A stretch of 19,987 bases of DNA from Bacillota bacterium (GTDB lineage Bacteria; Bacillota_I; Bacilli_A; ML615J-28; CAG-698), in assembly GCA_023422115.1 (NCBI GenBank), contig JAEZSA010000027.1, positions 1-19,987 of the forward strand. Direction: 5' to 3'. A program made the position numbers and the translations under genes. The notes beneath the pieces were generated by a model. The model was given only the letters and a program-made list of their open reading frames with translations. It was not told the origin of the DNA and did no database searches. Below, one piece after another: positions 1 to 7,503 of the stretch (position 1 is its first letter; each line of letters begins with the position of its first letter).

Positions 1-756
1 GGATAATGTCATTCCATTTTTCACACGTTGATATTCTTCTTCATTCAATTTGACTATTTTTCGATCCTCCATTGCCTTTAATGGAGAAATAATTTCATAT
101 TTTCCTTCTGCGATTTCTGATAACAAAAAACTTTGGTCAAGAGTGAACTTTCCTGAAGCCAATCGTCTTAACGCACTCATATGAGCAGGATAATTGAGCC
201 TATTTCCTATTTCAGTACATAATGTTCTAATATACGTTCCTTTTGTTACTCTTGTTATAAAGGAAAATTTCAAAGTGCCTTTTTCAGTACAGATTGCACT
301 TATTCTTTTTAATTCACCAATTTCAATCTGACGTGCCTCGCGTGGGATGGTAATCCCTTGGCGAGCTAGTTCATATAATTTTTTTCCTGATGATTTAATC
401 GCGGAAAACATTGGAGGAATTTGTTCTTGTTTCCCCACCAAATCTGCTAATACTTGATCAATCATCTCGACATCTAGTTCTTTAACTTCCCTTGTTGCAA
501 CAATTTTTCCCGTGCTATCTTCTGTATCCGTCGCAATTCCTAATGTGATTTCTGCTTCATAGATCTTTTCTTCATTCAACAAATAAGAAGAAAGTTTGGT
601 TGCTTCTTCTAATAAAACAACTACAACTCCAGTTGCCATGGGATCTAATGTCCCAGCATGACCTACCTTTTTCAAATTCAAACTTTTTTTGATCCGAGAA
701 ACAACATCTTGTGATGTAAATCCTTGTTCTTTATTAACCAATAGTATTCCATTCAT
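1..756 (-). CDS. truB: tRNA pseudouridine(55) synthase TruB, 3' end cut by window edge
   Basis: TruB isomerises uridine 55 in the T-loop of most tRNAs. The reading frame is open to base 1 and 252 residues are present; the family is usually about 300 residues, so only the C-terminal end is missing. The protein starts MNGILLVNKEQGFTS and carries the signature GHAGTLDPMATGV, in which D38 is the catalytic aspartate. Further TruB-like blocks follow: MFSAIKSSGKKLYELAR, then FITRVTKGTYIRTL. The ATG at 756 follows an AAAGGA site within a 16-base gap after the HAD gene, so the two are probably cotranscribed. Nothing is odd about it. The family call is secure. Confidence 0.95.
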   Translation of the reverse strand, partial: MNGILLVNKEQGFTSQDVVSRIKKSLNLKKVGHAGTLDPMATGVVVVLLEEATKLSSYLLNEEKIYEAEITLGIATDTEDSTGKIVATREVKELDVEMIDQVLADLVGKQEQIPPMFSAIKSSGKKLYELARQGITIPREARQIEIGELKRISAICTEKGTLKFSFITRVTKGTYIRTLCTEIGNRLNYPAHMSALRRLASGKFTLDQSFLLSEIAEGKYEIISPLKAMEDRKIVKLNEEEYQRVKNGMTLS

Positions 757-772
757 GTTGTTTCATCCTTTC

Positions 773-1429
773 TTATCCGATAATTTTACAAATTTCTTCG
801 GGAGTATTCACGATATAAGAAGCTCTATTTTGTAATAATTCTTCTAGTGTGCGAAAACCCCATGTACAACCAATACTCTTTACCTTTGCATTGATTGCTG
901 TTTTCATATCAATATCACTATCACCTATATAAATGGTTTCTTTATTGTTTACCTGTAGTGTAGCCATTGTTTGCCATACTACTTCTGGATTGGGTTTTAA
1001 GGGAATGCCCTTTCTTGCTCCAACTACCTGATGAAAAAGGCCTTCAGGAAAATAATACGCAACGACTTTTTCCGTATCTGCTTGTGGTTTATTTGATATT
1101 ACTGCCAACTTCATGCCTTTTTCTTTTAATGCTATTAACAAAGGAATAATTCCCGGATAAGGTTTGGTTTTATTCTTCTGACATTGTTCATAGGCACTTA
1201 AGTACTCTTTTTTAATTATAGTAAAATAATCAGTTGATAATCCTCTTGCTTTCAAAGCTCGATCAATCAATAAATCGACACCACTCCCAACAAAATACAT
1301 GACTTCTTTAATGGAATAACTAGATAATCCTTGTTTTATAAGCGCGAGATTCAAGGCATCTGTGATATCTTCAATGGTATTTAGTAAAGTCCCATCTAAA
1401 TCAAAAATGACACATTTTATTTTATTCAT
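773..1429 (-). CDS. HAD-family hydrolase, phosphoglycolate phosphatase-like
   Basis: A 218-residue haloacid dehalogenase-superfamily phosphatase, probably cytoplasmic. Motif I is FDLDGTLLNT (nucleophile D10, acid/base D12), motif II is VISNKP, the motif III lysine lies in KPNPEVVWQ, and motif IV is IGDSDIDMKTA. The stretch between motifs I and II fits a helical C1 cap as in Gph and PpaX. Substrate cannot be read from sequence: phosphoglycolate, pyrophosphate-linked or other small phosphate esters are all possible. The ATG at 1429 is preceded by GAGGT at 1438-1442 and a good promoter, and truB follows after 16 bases. Annotation as gph or ppaX would be a guess, so no symbol is given. Confidence 0.9.
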   Translation of the reverse strand: MNKIKCVIFDLDGTLLNTIEDITDALNLALIKQGLSSYSIKEVMYFVGSGVDLLIDRALKARGLSTDYFTIIKKEYLSAYEQCQKNKTKPYPGIIPLLIALKEKGMKLAVISNKPQADTEKVVAYYFPEGLFHQVVGARKGIPLKPNPEVVWQTMATLQVNNKETIYIGDSDIDMKTAINAKVKSIGCTWGFRTLEELLQNRASYIVNTPEEICKIIG

Positions 1430-1457
1430 GATTTACTACCTCAATATTACTTGTTAT

Positions 1458-1486
1458 ATTATACTGTTTTTTTACAAAAAATGCAA
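1458..1486 (-). promoter_or_regulatory. Sigma-A-like promoter of the HAD-truB unit
   Basis: On the minus strand a perfect TATAAT -10 element (1458-1463) lies 17 bases downstream of TTGCAT (1481-1486), a half-matching -35. It sits immediately after the terminator hairpin of the upstream gene and about 30 bases before the HAD start codon, so it is well placed to start a separate transcript. The -10 is strong and the -35 weak. Confidence 0.7.
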
Positions 1487-1488
1487 TT

Positions 1489-1516
1489 AAAAAAGCTTCT
1501 AGGTTGTCCTAGAAGC
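1489..1516 (-). terminator. Rho-independent terminator after the 57-residue membrane peptide gene
   Basis: A perfect 9-bp stem (GCTTCTAGG with CCTAGAAGC, loop of 4) occupies 1495-1516. On the minus strand it is followed by six T (1489-1494), the classical intrinsic terminator layout. It separates the small membrane gene from the HAD-truB transcript. Confidence 0.88.
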
Positions 1517-1525
1517 ATCTATCTT

Positions 1526-1565
1526 ATCAATCAAAATGATTGGCATCAATCATGGTGATTGGTAT
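1526..1565. repeat. Two tandem 19-bp imperfect repeats, each an inverted repeat
   Basis: Two copies of a unit of the form ATCAATCA-nnnn-TGATTGG lie head to tail with a period of 19 bases (starting at 1526 and 1545). Each copy is itself dyad-symmetric (CAATCA/TGATTG). They sit in the 3' untranslated stretch between the small membrane gene's stop and its terminator. They could be a protein-binding site or an RNA structure; nothing in the sequence decides between these. Confidence 0.5.
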
Positions 1566-1586
1566 TTTTCGTTGCTATTACGGAAA

Positions 1587-1760
1587 TTAATATTTTAATT
1601 TATCGCAATATTGATAATCTTCGTAATTGCAAGCCTTTTTTTCTTCATCTTTTGAGTATCTATCTATATCATGATAAGATGTAACTAAATAGATAATCCC
1701 CTTGATACTGAAGAATGATAACACCAACACTGCTATTACAAGTAGGATATTTTCTAACAT
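1587..1760 (-). CDS. Small single-pass membrane protein, function unknown
   Basis: A 57-residue protein with one N-terminal hydrophobic helix (about residues 4-28, LLVIAVLVLSFFSIKGIIYL) followed by a short, charged and tyrosine-rich tail carrying two cysteines in CNYEDYQYC. A longer frame reaches an ATG at 1808, but that codon has no ribosome site and lies upstream of the predicted -10 element. The ATG at 1760 follows AAGGAAGG and gives a leader of about 20 bases, so it is preferred. It is a monocistronic gene with its own promoter and terminator. I recognise no family. The tail could be cytoplasmic or external, and the paired cysteines might bind metal or form a disulphide; both are guesses. 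Confidence 0.65.
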   Translation of the reverse strand: MLENILLVIAVLVLSFFSIKGIIYLVTSYHDIDRYSKDEEKKACNYEDYQYCDKLKY

Positions 1761-1788
1761 TTTTATCGCCTTCCTTTCTGACGATAAT

Positions 1789-1794
1789 AGTATA
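1789..1794 (-). promoter_or_regulatory. -10 element (TATACT) of the small membrane gene
   Basis: TATACT lies about 28 bases upstream of the preferred ATG at 1760. No good -35 hexamer is seen at 16-18 bases spacing, which suggests dependence on an activator; two palindromes lie just upstream. Confidence 0.45.
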
Positions 1795-1812
1795 TCATAC
1801 TTTTTCATTCTT

Positions 1813-1846
1813 GTTTCATGAAAACAGTTTCTTTTTTCATGAAAAC
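1813..1846. promoter_or_regulatory. Pair of TTTCATGAAA palindromes 21 bp apart, candidate operators
   Basis: TTTCATGAAAAC occurs twice, at 1814-1825 and 1835-1846. Each contains the perfect palindrome TTTCATGAAA. The centres are 21 bases apart, two turns of B-DNA, so two dimers would bind on the same helix face. They lie directly upstream of the -10 element at 1789-1794, around -35 and further upstream, between the threonine aldolase stop codon and the small membrane gene. The pair could also fold into a hairpin, but no T-run follows, so a terminator is unlikely. The binding protein is unknown. Confidence 0.55.
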
Positions 1847-1867
1847 GTACTCATTATTTTCAGTATA

Positions 1868-2893
1868 CTATTTTACTATTTTTTCTAAATCTTGAATGAA
1901 TTGATCGCACATCATTATATCTGTTGCCCATGAGGTCACTAACCGGATGGTACTCTCTAATGCTCCAGGAGTCCATATTTCAAAATCATAATCTTTTTCC
2001 AAATCAGCAATGACATCATTTCTTAATGTTAAGAAAATTTGATTCGTGTGATTGTGAGGAAGATGAGATAGATTCAGCTTCTGTATTCCTGCGATTAATT
2101 GATCGGCACACCTATTGGCATGACGAGCTTGACACAAGTACAAATCATCTTCTAATAGTCGTAAAAACATCTTGGCAACAACATAACTCTTCGCTAACAT
2201 TCCCCCTTTATTTTTTAAATGGTAGCGAAAATTCTCTTTTAGTTTTTCATTCTTGATTAATAAAGCTTCTCCATATAAAACTCCATTTTTAGTTCCTCCT
2301 AGATAAAAAGCATCACTATATTTAGCCATTTCTACTATCGTATAATCCGCATTTTTTGATGCTAAGGCGGCGGCTAATCGTGCACCATCAATGAATAAGT
2401 ACAATCCTTTTTCTTGGCATAATTGGTATAATGCTTTTAGTTCTTCTAATCGATACACTGTTCCCAATTCGGTTGAATTAGAAATATAAACAAGTTTAGG
2501 GATTACCATATGACAATCGCTATGCTTTATCAACACTTCAAGAACTTCTTCTGGTGTTAATTTTCCTTCTACTCCTTTTACTGTCAATATTTTATGACCA
2601 CTTCCTTCAATTGCTCCTGTTTCATGAACATTGATATGTCCCGTATCAACAGCAATGGCGGCTTCATAATGACTCAAGGCTTTGTCAATTAAAATCATAT
2701 TTGTCTGTGTTCCTGCACTAATAAGATATAAATCTAGATCCTCTTTGGTTAATTCACGAAACTTTCTTTCCAATTTTTCCGTATAGGGATCAAATCCATA
2801 TCCAACTGTTTGTTCATAAGCACTATCTAGTAGTACTTTAATGATTTCCGGGTTTCCTATTTCTCCATAATCATTACGAAAACTATACTTCAT
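1868..2893 (-). CDS. ltaE: Low-specificity L-threonine aldolase (beta-eliminating lyase family)
   Basis: A 341-residue PLP enzyme of fold type I that splits L-threonine or allo-threonine into glycine and acetaldehyde in the cytoplasm, linking threonine and glycine pools. Visible marks include YGFDPYTEKLERKF near the N terminus, AGTQTNMI (cofactor phosphate region), the PLP-ring aspartate region LFIDGARLAAAL, and the lysine that forms the Schiff base in LGGTKNGVLYG (K202). The length is normal for the family. Its own promoter and a GAGGTG site (2899-2904) precede the ATG at 2893, so it is probably monocistronic. Other beta-eliminating lyases of this fold cannot be fully excluded, but the layout matches threonine aldolase best. 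Confidence 0.9.
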   Translation of the reverse strand: MKYSFRNDYGEIGNPEIIKVLLDSAYEQTVGYGFDPYTEKLERKFRELTKEDLDLYLISAGTQTNMILIDKALSHYEAAIAVDTGHINVHETGAIEGSGHKILTVKGVEGKLTPEEVLEVLIKHSDCHMVIPKLVYISNSTELGTVYRLEELKALYQLCQEKGLYLFIDGARLAAALASKNADYTIVEMAKYSDAFYLGGTKNGVLYGEALLIKNEKLKENFRYHLKNKGGMLAKSYVVAKMFLRLLEDDLYLCQARHANRCADQLIAGIQKLNLSHLPHNHTNQIFLTLRNDVIADLEKDYDFEIWTPGALESTIRLVTSWATDIMMCDQFIQDLEKIVK

Positions 2894-2913
2894 ATTAACA
2901 CCTCTTTAATTAA

Positions 2914-2942
2914 ATTATAGCAAAAAAGTGATCTTTTGTAAA
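2914..2942 (-). promoter_or_regulatory. Strong sigma-A-like promoter of the threonine aldolase gene
   Basis: TTTACA (2937-2942) and an extended -10, TGCTATAAT (TATAAT at 2914-2919), are separated by exactly 17 bases on the minus strand. The start codon follows about 20 bases after the -10. Confidence 0.85.
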
Positions 2943-2946
2943 TGCA

Positions 2947-2976
2947 ATTTAAAAGCTATGAATCATATTCATAGCT
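2947..2976 (-). terminator. Terminator at the end of the pgs-two-component-ppa operon
   Basis: A perfect 10-bp stem, AGCTATGAAT with ATTCATAGCT and a 3-base loop, spans 2954-2976 and shares its first base with the ppa stop codon. The tail on the minus strand is TTTAAAT, a short interrupted T-run, so termination may be incomplete. The next promoter lies immediately downstream. Confidence 0.75.
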
Positions 2977-3509
2977 TATTTTTCGGGGAATTCTTGATGA
3001 TAGGATTCAATTGATTCCGCGATAATTCTTTTTGCTTCTATAGATCCAGAAATTTCCTTTACAAAGGTCTTTTTTCCTTCTAATTCTTTATAGATTGTAA
3101 AGAAATGCGTGATTTCTTCAAACATATGCGATGGTAATTCACTAATATCTTGATACGTATTTAACGAAGGATCATCAGCAGTAATGGCAATAATTTTTTC
3201 ATCGACTTCATCAGAATCAATCATTTTTAGAATTCCAATCGGATAGGCATTAACCAACGCTAAGGGAACAATAGGTTCTGTACATAAAACCAACACATCT
3301 AGTGGATCACCGTCTCCTGACAATGTTCGAGGGATAAATCCATAATTATTCGGATAATGTGTCGAAGTATATAAAACACGATCTAGCATTAATCTTCCCG
3401 TTTCTTTATCTAGTTCATATTTCATTTTTGAACCTTTTGAAATTTCTACACAAACAACAAATTTATCTTTACTGATTCGATTGGGATTAATGTCATGCCA
3501 TATGTTCAT
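2976..3509 (-). CDS. ppa: Inorganic pyrophosphatase, family I
   Basis: A 177-residue soluble family I pyrophosphatase that hydrolyses PPi to two phosphates. The signature DGDPLDV (D66, D68, D71) supplies metal-binding aspartates; NNYGFIPRTLSGD precedes it, and KEISGSIEAKRII lies near the C terminus. A longer frame starts at 3530, but the ATG at 3509 is 9 bases after a near-perfect AAGGAGGTA site (3517-3525), giving MNIWHDINPNRI as the N terminus. That start overlaps the last 17 bases of the histidine kinase gene, implying translational coupling. A pyrophosphatase at the end of a polyglutamate operon is unexpected, because PgsB-type ligases release ADP and phosphate rather than PPi. Confidence 0.95.
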   Translation of the reverse strand: MNIWHDINPNRISKDKFVVCVEISKGSKMKYELDKETGRLMLDRVLYTSTHYPNNYGFIPRTLSGDGDPLDVLVLCTEPIVPLALVNAYPIGILKMIDSDEVDEKIIAITADDPSLNTYQDISELPSHMFEEITHFFTIYKELEGKKTFVKEISGSIEAKRIIAESIESYHQEFPEK

Positions 3510-5253
3510 TTGATGGTACCTCCTTCGCAAATTTTACTGTAAATGTGGTTCCTACTCCCACGCTACTATCGATGAATATCTTTGCTCGATGAACAACACA
3601 AATTTTTTTAGCGATTGTTAAGCCCAAACCTGTTCCTCCCGTAGAGCGATTTCTGCTTTCTTCAATGCGATAAAAACGGTCAAAGATTTTATTCATGTTG
3701 CTTTCATCAATTCCAATACCTGTGTCGATCACTTTTAAAACGACATCATTCTCATTTTCCTCTAAACAAACAATGACTTTTCCTTTTTCACGATTATATT
3801 TAATTGCATTCTCTACAAGATTGACCAGTAAATGGCGAATCAAAGATTTACTACCCTTTATATGTACATCGATGGTATTTTTTTCAATTGATATGGTATT
3901 TCTACGACTATAATCTTGATAACTATCCACTACATCATCAACCAAAGCCTTTAAATCGACATCTTCTTGCAATGAAATAGTACTAGACTTATATTCTAAG
4001 TTTGATAAATACAACAATTCATCAATGGTATTTTTCATTCGAATCGATTCTAAGTAAATTCGGCGCAGATATTCTGTTGCCTTTTCATCGCATTTTCCAG
4101 CTCCATTTAAAATCAATTCTGAAAACCCACTAATAGTCGTGATTGGAGTTTTTAACTCATGAGAAGCATTGACGATAAATTCAGCTTTGATTTCATCATT
4201 TTTACGCTCTTCTGTCACATCAATAATCGAAATAAATAAAAGTAATGATTCTTGTGTACTTTGATCCCATTTACTCATTAAAAATGTTAATACAAACGAA
4301 TAAACTTTCCCTGTCTTTTCATCGATATAGTCAAAATAATCATCTTTTCGTTTGGAAAATCCTTGTGATATTTTTTCATTTAAATAATGATTACTGATTA
4401 TTTTAGTAAATTCATCGGGTCTATTTCCCCAACACTCTGCTTTCAATAATTTACATGCATATTGATTAATAATCAGTAATTCTTTGTTTTCATTAATAAT
4501 CAGTAATCCTTGTTGCATATTGTTAACAATAAAGTTTACTTTATCGCGTTCATTACTTATTTCAGAAATATAAGCATAAATATTTTTATTAATTTCGTTA
4601 ATGTTCTCCAGCGCTTCACTTACTTCATAAAATTGATGGTGGGTATTAATTTGTTGATATTCTCCACTATTGATTGTTTTTAAATTATCGCTAATCATTG
4701 AAAAGGCATTTTCAATGGTTGAACTGGTCTTTCGTGAAGAGTAAATATCTACTAACAATACAAAAATAATTAGAATTAACATATAAAAGACACTGTTAAG
4801 GATATAACTTTCATTATCTTGAGCTGCAATCGCAGTTCTAACAATAATATCATCGTTTATTTTCGTGATGTAGTAAATTTCTCCTTCTATAATATAAACC
4901 CTATTTTCTGCTTTTATTTCCTCAAGATAAGAAAGTTCTTTTTCCGTGAGAGTAGCAATAATGACTTCATCCATACTATCATTGGTACTATCAATCACAA
5001 TGGAACCCAAACTATTAGCAACAACAATTTTAATCCACGTTTGATCCTGGGTATAACTATCCACAATCGCAACAATTTCTTCTTCTGTGATACTATCTTT
5101 AATTTGTTTGTTTAGAATGGAAGAGATATTTATTAAATTTTCTTCTAAATTTTTCCGATTATAATAGGAAGTAATATATAAAGAGAGAAAGAAAAATAAA
5201 ATTAAACTAATAATAGTGATTGTTAAGTTACGTCTAATAAGTTGATCACCCAT
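3493..5253 (-). CDS. PhoR-like membrane sensor histidine kinase
   Basis: A 586-residue sensor kinase. One membrane helix (about 9-30) and a second (about 150-171) bracket an extracellular domain of roughly 120 residues; a linker and PAS-like segment (about 235-350) follow. The HisKA motif is NASHELKTPITTISGF with phospho-acceptor H365. The ATPase domain shows N482 in VENAIKY, D510 in DTGIGI, and GGTGLGL near 538-544, so all catalytic boxes are intact. It begins 14 bases after its response regulator with an AAGGAGAAA site and overlaps ppa by 17 bases. The layout is that of PhoR/WalK-type kinases. Its position behind pgsBCW suggests that it senses an envelope, polymer or phosphate signal, but the ligand is unknown. 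Confidence 0.93.
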   Translation of the reverse strand: MGDQLIRRNLTITIISLILFFFLSLYITSYYNRKNLEENLINISSILNKQIKDSITEEEIVAIVDSYTQDQTWIKIVVANSLGSIVIDSTNDSMDEVIIATLTEKELSYLEEIKAENRVYIIEGEIYYITKINDDIIVRTAIAAQDNESYILNSVFYMLILIIFVLLVDIYSSRKTSSTIENAFSMISDNLKTINSGEYQQINTHHQFYEVSEALENINEINKNIYAYISEISNERDKVNFIVNNMQQGLLIINENKELLIINQYACKLLKAECWGNRPDEFTKIISNHYLNEKISQGFSKRKDDYFDYIDEKTGKVYSFVLTFLMSKWDQSTQESLLLFISIIDVTEERKNDEIKAEFIVNASHELKTPITTISGFSELILNGAGKCDEKATEYLRRIYLESIRMKNTIDELLYLSNLEYKSSTISLQEDVDLKALVDDVVDSYQDYSRRNTISIEKNTIDVHIKGSKSLIRHLLVNLVENAIKYNREKGKVIVCLEENENDVVLKVIDTGIGIDESNMNKIFDRFYRIEESRNRSTGGTGLGLTIAKKICVVHRAKIFIDSSVGVGTTFTVKFAKEVPSNEHMA

Positions 5254-5267
5254 ATTATTTCTCCTTC

Positions 5268-5954
5268 TTAATAATTAATGATATACCCAATACCCCGAAC
5301 TGTTTCAATGTAAAGATCCATTGTTACTTTAGTAAATTTCTCACGAATGGATTTAATATGCATATCTAATGTTCTCGTTTCTGCTAAGTTTTCGTAACCC
5401 CATATGATATTTAAGATTTTATTACGAGTCATGACTGTTCCAGCATTCTTAATTAATACCTTTACTATCTCATATTCAGTAACAGTTAGTTTAATAATTT
5501 CTCCCTGCAATGTGCATTGATGTTTGGTATCATCAAGTTGTAATTCACGGACAGAAAATAAATCTTCAGAAACGCTCTTTTTTACAACTTTTCCGAGATT
5601 TGTTTTAATTCGTGAAGAAAGTTCCAATACACCAAATGGTTTGGTCATATAATCAGAAGCTCCTAAATCAAGTCCTTTTACAATATCTATTTCTGATGAT
5701 TTTGCTGAAAGAATAATGACAGGAATATCTGCTAAATTTTGGCTATCCTTGATATACTTTAAAACATCATATCCATTCATATTAGGAAGCATTAAATCGA
5801 GAATAATTAAATCTGGTTTTGTTATCGCTAAGTCCTTTAACATTGATAATGGCTCATAAAAGCCCTTGTTTTGATAGCCATTGAGTGATAAAGTTGCTTC
5901 TAGCAATTCAGCAATATTTTCATCATCTTCAACAAAATAGATTAATTCTTTCAT
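5268..5954 (-). CDS. OmpR/PhoB-family response regulator
   Basis: A 228-residue response regulator. The receiver domain (1-120) has the acidic pocket EDDEN near residue 10, phospho-acceptor D53 in LIILDLMLPNMNGYD, a conserved Ser in VIILSAKSSE and K105 in YMTKPFG. A winged-helix DNA-binding domain follows, with the typical ending VRGIGYIINY. It starts 15 bases after pgsW with a GAGGAAAA site and is followed by its cognate kinase. PhoB/PhoP-type paralogues are common, so the specific regulon cannot be named. Autoregulation of the pgs operon is an obvious possibility, but I identified no direct-repeat binding box at the promoter near 9332-9360. Confidence 0.93.
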   Translation of the reverse strand: MKELIYFVEDDENIAELLEATLSLNGYQNKGFYEPLSMLKDLAITKPDLIILDLMLPNMNGYDVLKYIKDSQNLADIPVIILSAKSSEIDIVKGLDLGASDYMTKPFGVLELSSRIKTNLGKVVKKSVSEDLFSVRELQLDDTKHQCTLQGEIIKLTVTEYEIVKVLIKNAGTVMTRNKILNIIWGYENLAETRTLDMHIKSIREKFTKVTMDLYIETVRGIGYIINY

Positions 5955-5969
5955 TGTTTTTCCTCGTTT

Positions 5970-7061
5970 CTATAGTCTTAAATACCTTTTTCGATAACAA
6001 TAATAAATTCCTAGTAACATTAAAGATATTCCTAGAGCAATAAAGGGAACTGTCAAACCATATTGTTTCTCAGTATATACATTACCTTCTCCAATAGCTG
6101 GAATTACTTGCGGATTATAGGGTAATCCATATTCCAAGGCTAATCCTTTAATATTCAACATTTGAATAACAGGAATATTCATCTCGAGAAAACGATCAAT
6201 GAGTCCTATTTTAGTTTGCTCTCGTGTTAAATTGCTTTTCATATATGTTGGTATGATTAATCCATTTTTCTCAGAAAAGCTTTCTTCATCTTTTCCCATG
6301 GAAACCAAATTTCCCCCAACATTAATAATCATTTTTAAGTCTGGTAATTGCTCTGTTATTTTATTGATTCGATAATTAATATTCTCAACATAATCCTCTA
6401 TAAGAATCAGTTCCGCTGAACTATCTTCAATTTTTTGCAATAATTGATTGCGAATATTTTCGGGAAATTCAGTTCCTAAGTCTGCTTCTCCTCCCAGAGA
6501 TACATAATCAATATCTTTAGTAAAATATCCATTTTGGTTTAATCGCTCTGCCATATCTAAATAGGTAAAATTTGGATTATTAGCGCCATAGCTGGAAGCT
6601 CCAAGAGAAATCATGATACATGTTTTTAAATCAAAGACTTCAGCTGCTGCCATGACACAAATATTAAGGGCAGGAAACGAACTTGAAAACACCATTACAA
6701 CTTCATCTCCTTGTTTTATTCCTGCTTCTTTAAACATATCAATAATAGTAGCAGCAAAATTGGGATTGACCGATGTTTTCTTGGACTGTAGGTTCCCTAG
6801 CGTTGTTGTAATTACTGTATAACGATCTCCAATCATCCCTGATTGATAGGTATCTTCGGGTGATAAAGCAATCCCAATTTCTTCTTTGTAAGCTTTAATT
6901 TCTGCCATTGCATCACTTGCCAATGTAGAAGCTGCTATTTTTTCATCATAGTAACGACATTTATCTTCGGTTGCGCTTGATTTGGTTAATAAGAAGGCAA
7001 CCACCAACAACAATGCCCAAATATAGAAAAAATAGTCAATATAATTTGGATTCCTTTTCAT
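5970..7061 (-). CDS. pgsW: Poly-gamma-glutamate system protein PgsW-like
   Basis: A 363-residue membrane protein with helices at each end (about 9-25 and 338-358) and a large soluble middle that would face outside. It fits the PgsW family found beside pgsB and pgsC in some Bacillota and Fusobacteria; its biochemical role is not established. Visible features are GDRYTVITTTLGNL, VVMVFSSSFPALNICV, MISLGASSYGANNPNF and MIINVGGNLVSMG. The C terminus is basic (YRKRYLRL), consistent with a cytoplasmic end. The ATG at 7061 follows the pgsC stop with one base between. In this operon it takes the position where CapA/PgsA often stands, and I propose it helps export or anchor the polymer. The family call rests on remembered similarity plus context. 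Confidence 0.82.
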   Translation of the reverse strand: MKRNPNYIDYFFYIWALLLVVAFLLTKSSATEDKCRYYDEKIAASTLASDAMAEIKAYKEEIGIALSPEDTYQSGMIGDRYTVITTTLGNLQSKKTSVNPNFAATIIDMFKEAGIKQGDEVVMVFSSSFPALNICVMAAAEVFDLKTCIMISLGASSYGANNPNFTYLDMAERLNQNGYFTKDIDYVSLGGEADLGTEFPENIRNQLLQKIEDSSAELILIEDYVENINYRINKITEQLPDLKMIINVGGNLVSMGKDEESFSEKNGLIIPTYMKSNLTREQTKIGLIDRFLEMNIPVIQMLNIKGLALEYGLPYNPQVIPAIGEGNVYTEKQYGLTVPFIALGISLMLLGIYYCYRKRYLRL

Positions 7062-7062
7062 A

Positions 7063-7503
7063 TTAAGCCCCTAATTGTTGGTACACAAGGATGATTAGTT
7101 CCAATAAAACAACAACAATAGCTAGAGCAGGAAGGGTTCTTTTTATTCCCTGTTTATACATATCGTTGGCAATAATACCAGCAATGCTATAACCAATAAT
7201 TGACATATTCAATAAGCTGATTGAAAAAGAATTCAATAATAGTTGTAATAAGAAATTAATTAGGATGCTAATTAAAATTAAAACAACAAATCTTCTTTTA
7301 CCAAATATAACCAAGTAACGGGAAATGAATTTCACCACTAAATAGCTAATAATAGCAACAATGACCGTATAAATCATCTTATCGAATTGATTTACATACA
7401 AAACCATTAATCCAGGAACAACAATTCCTCCTGGCGAAATGTCTGTAATTTCATAAAATATAATACTAACAATAATTCCTAAAATAATTATATTAATCAT
7501 CAT
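7063..7503 (-). CDS. pgsC: Poly-gamma-glutamate synthesis membrane protein PgsC/CapC
   Basis: A very hydrophobic protein of 146 residues (Bacillus PgsC is about 149) with several membrane helices. It partners the PgsB ligase and is thought to form the membrane channel or scaffold for the growing polymer. The N-terminal pattern ITDISPGGIVVPGLMVLY matches the family's TGILPAGLVVPG block. The frame extends to an ATG at 7524, but that codon has no ribosome site. Adjacent ATGs at 7503 and 7500 give the normal family N terminus (MMINIIILGIIVSIIF) and overlap the pgsB stop by about 11 bases, consistent with translational coupling. The exact start is therefore uncertain by a few codons; the identification is strong from sequence and neighbours. 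Confidence 0.88.
   Translation of the reverse strand: MMINIIILGIIVSIIFYEITDISPGGIVVPGLMVLYVNQFDKMIYTVIVAIISYLVVKFISRYLVIFGKRRFVVLILISILINFLLQLLLNSFSISLLNMSIIGYSIAGIIANDMYKQGIKRTLPALAIVVVLLELIILVYQQLGA

Noticed and set aside
1761..1808. Longer version of the small membrane protein starting at 1808
   Set aside because: It would start upstream of the predicted -10 element without a ribosome site; the ATG at 1760 has a strong one.
3493..3495. TGA as a tryptophan codon, as in many mollicutes
   Set aside because: TGA ends the histidine kinase exactly at the ppa overlap, and tryptophans in conserved motifs (for example in the GlmE block HQWMGG) are TGG.
3510..3530. Longer N terminus (MRRRYHQ) for the pyrophosphatase
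   Set aside because: The upstream ATG has no ribosome site, while a near-perfect one precedes the ATG at 3509, which matches the normal family start.
4819..5115. Plus-strand frame of 98 codons opposite the histidine kinase gene
   Set aside because: It encodes an asparagine/phenylalanine-rich protein typical of the antisense of AT-rich coding DNA, and every supported gene is on the other strand.
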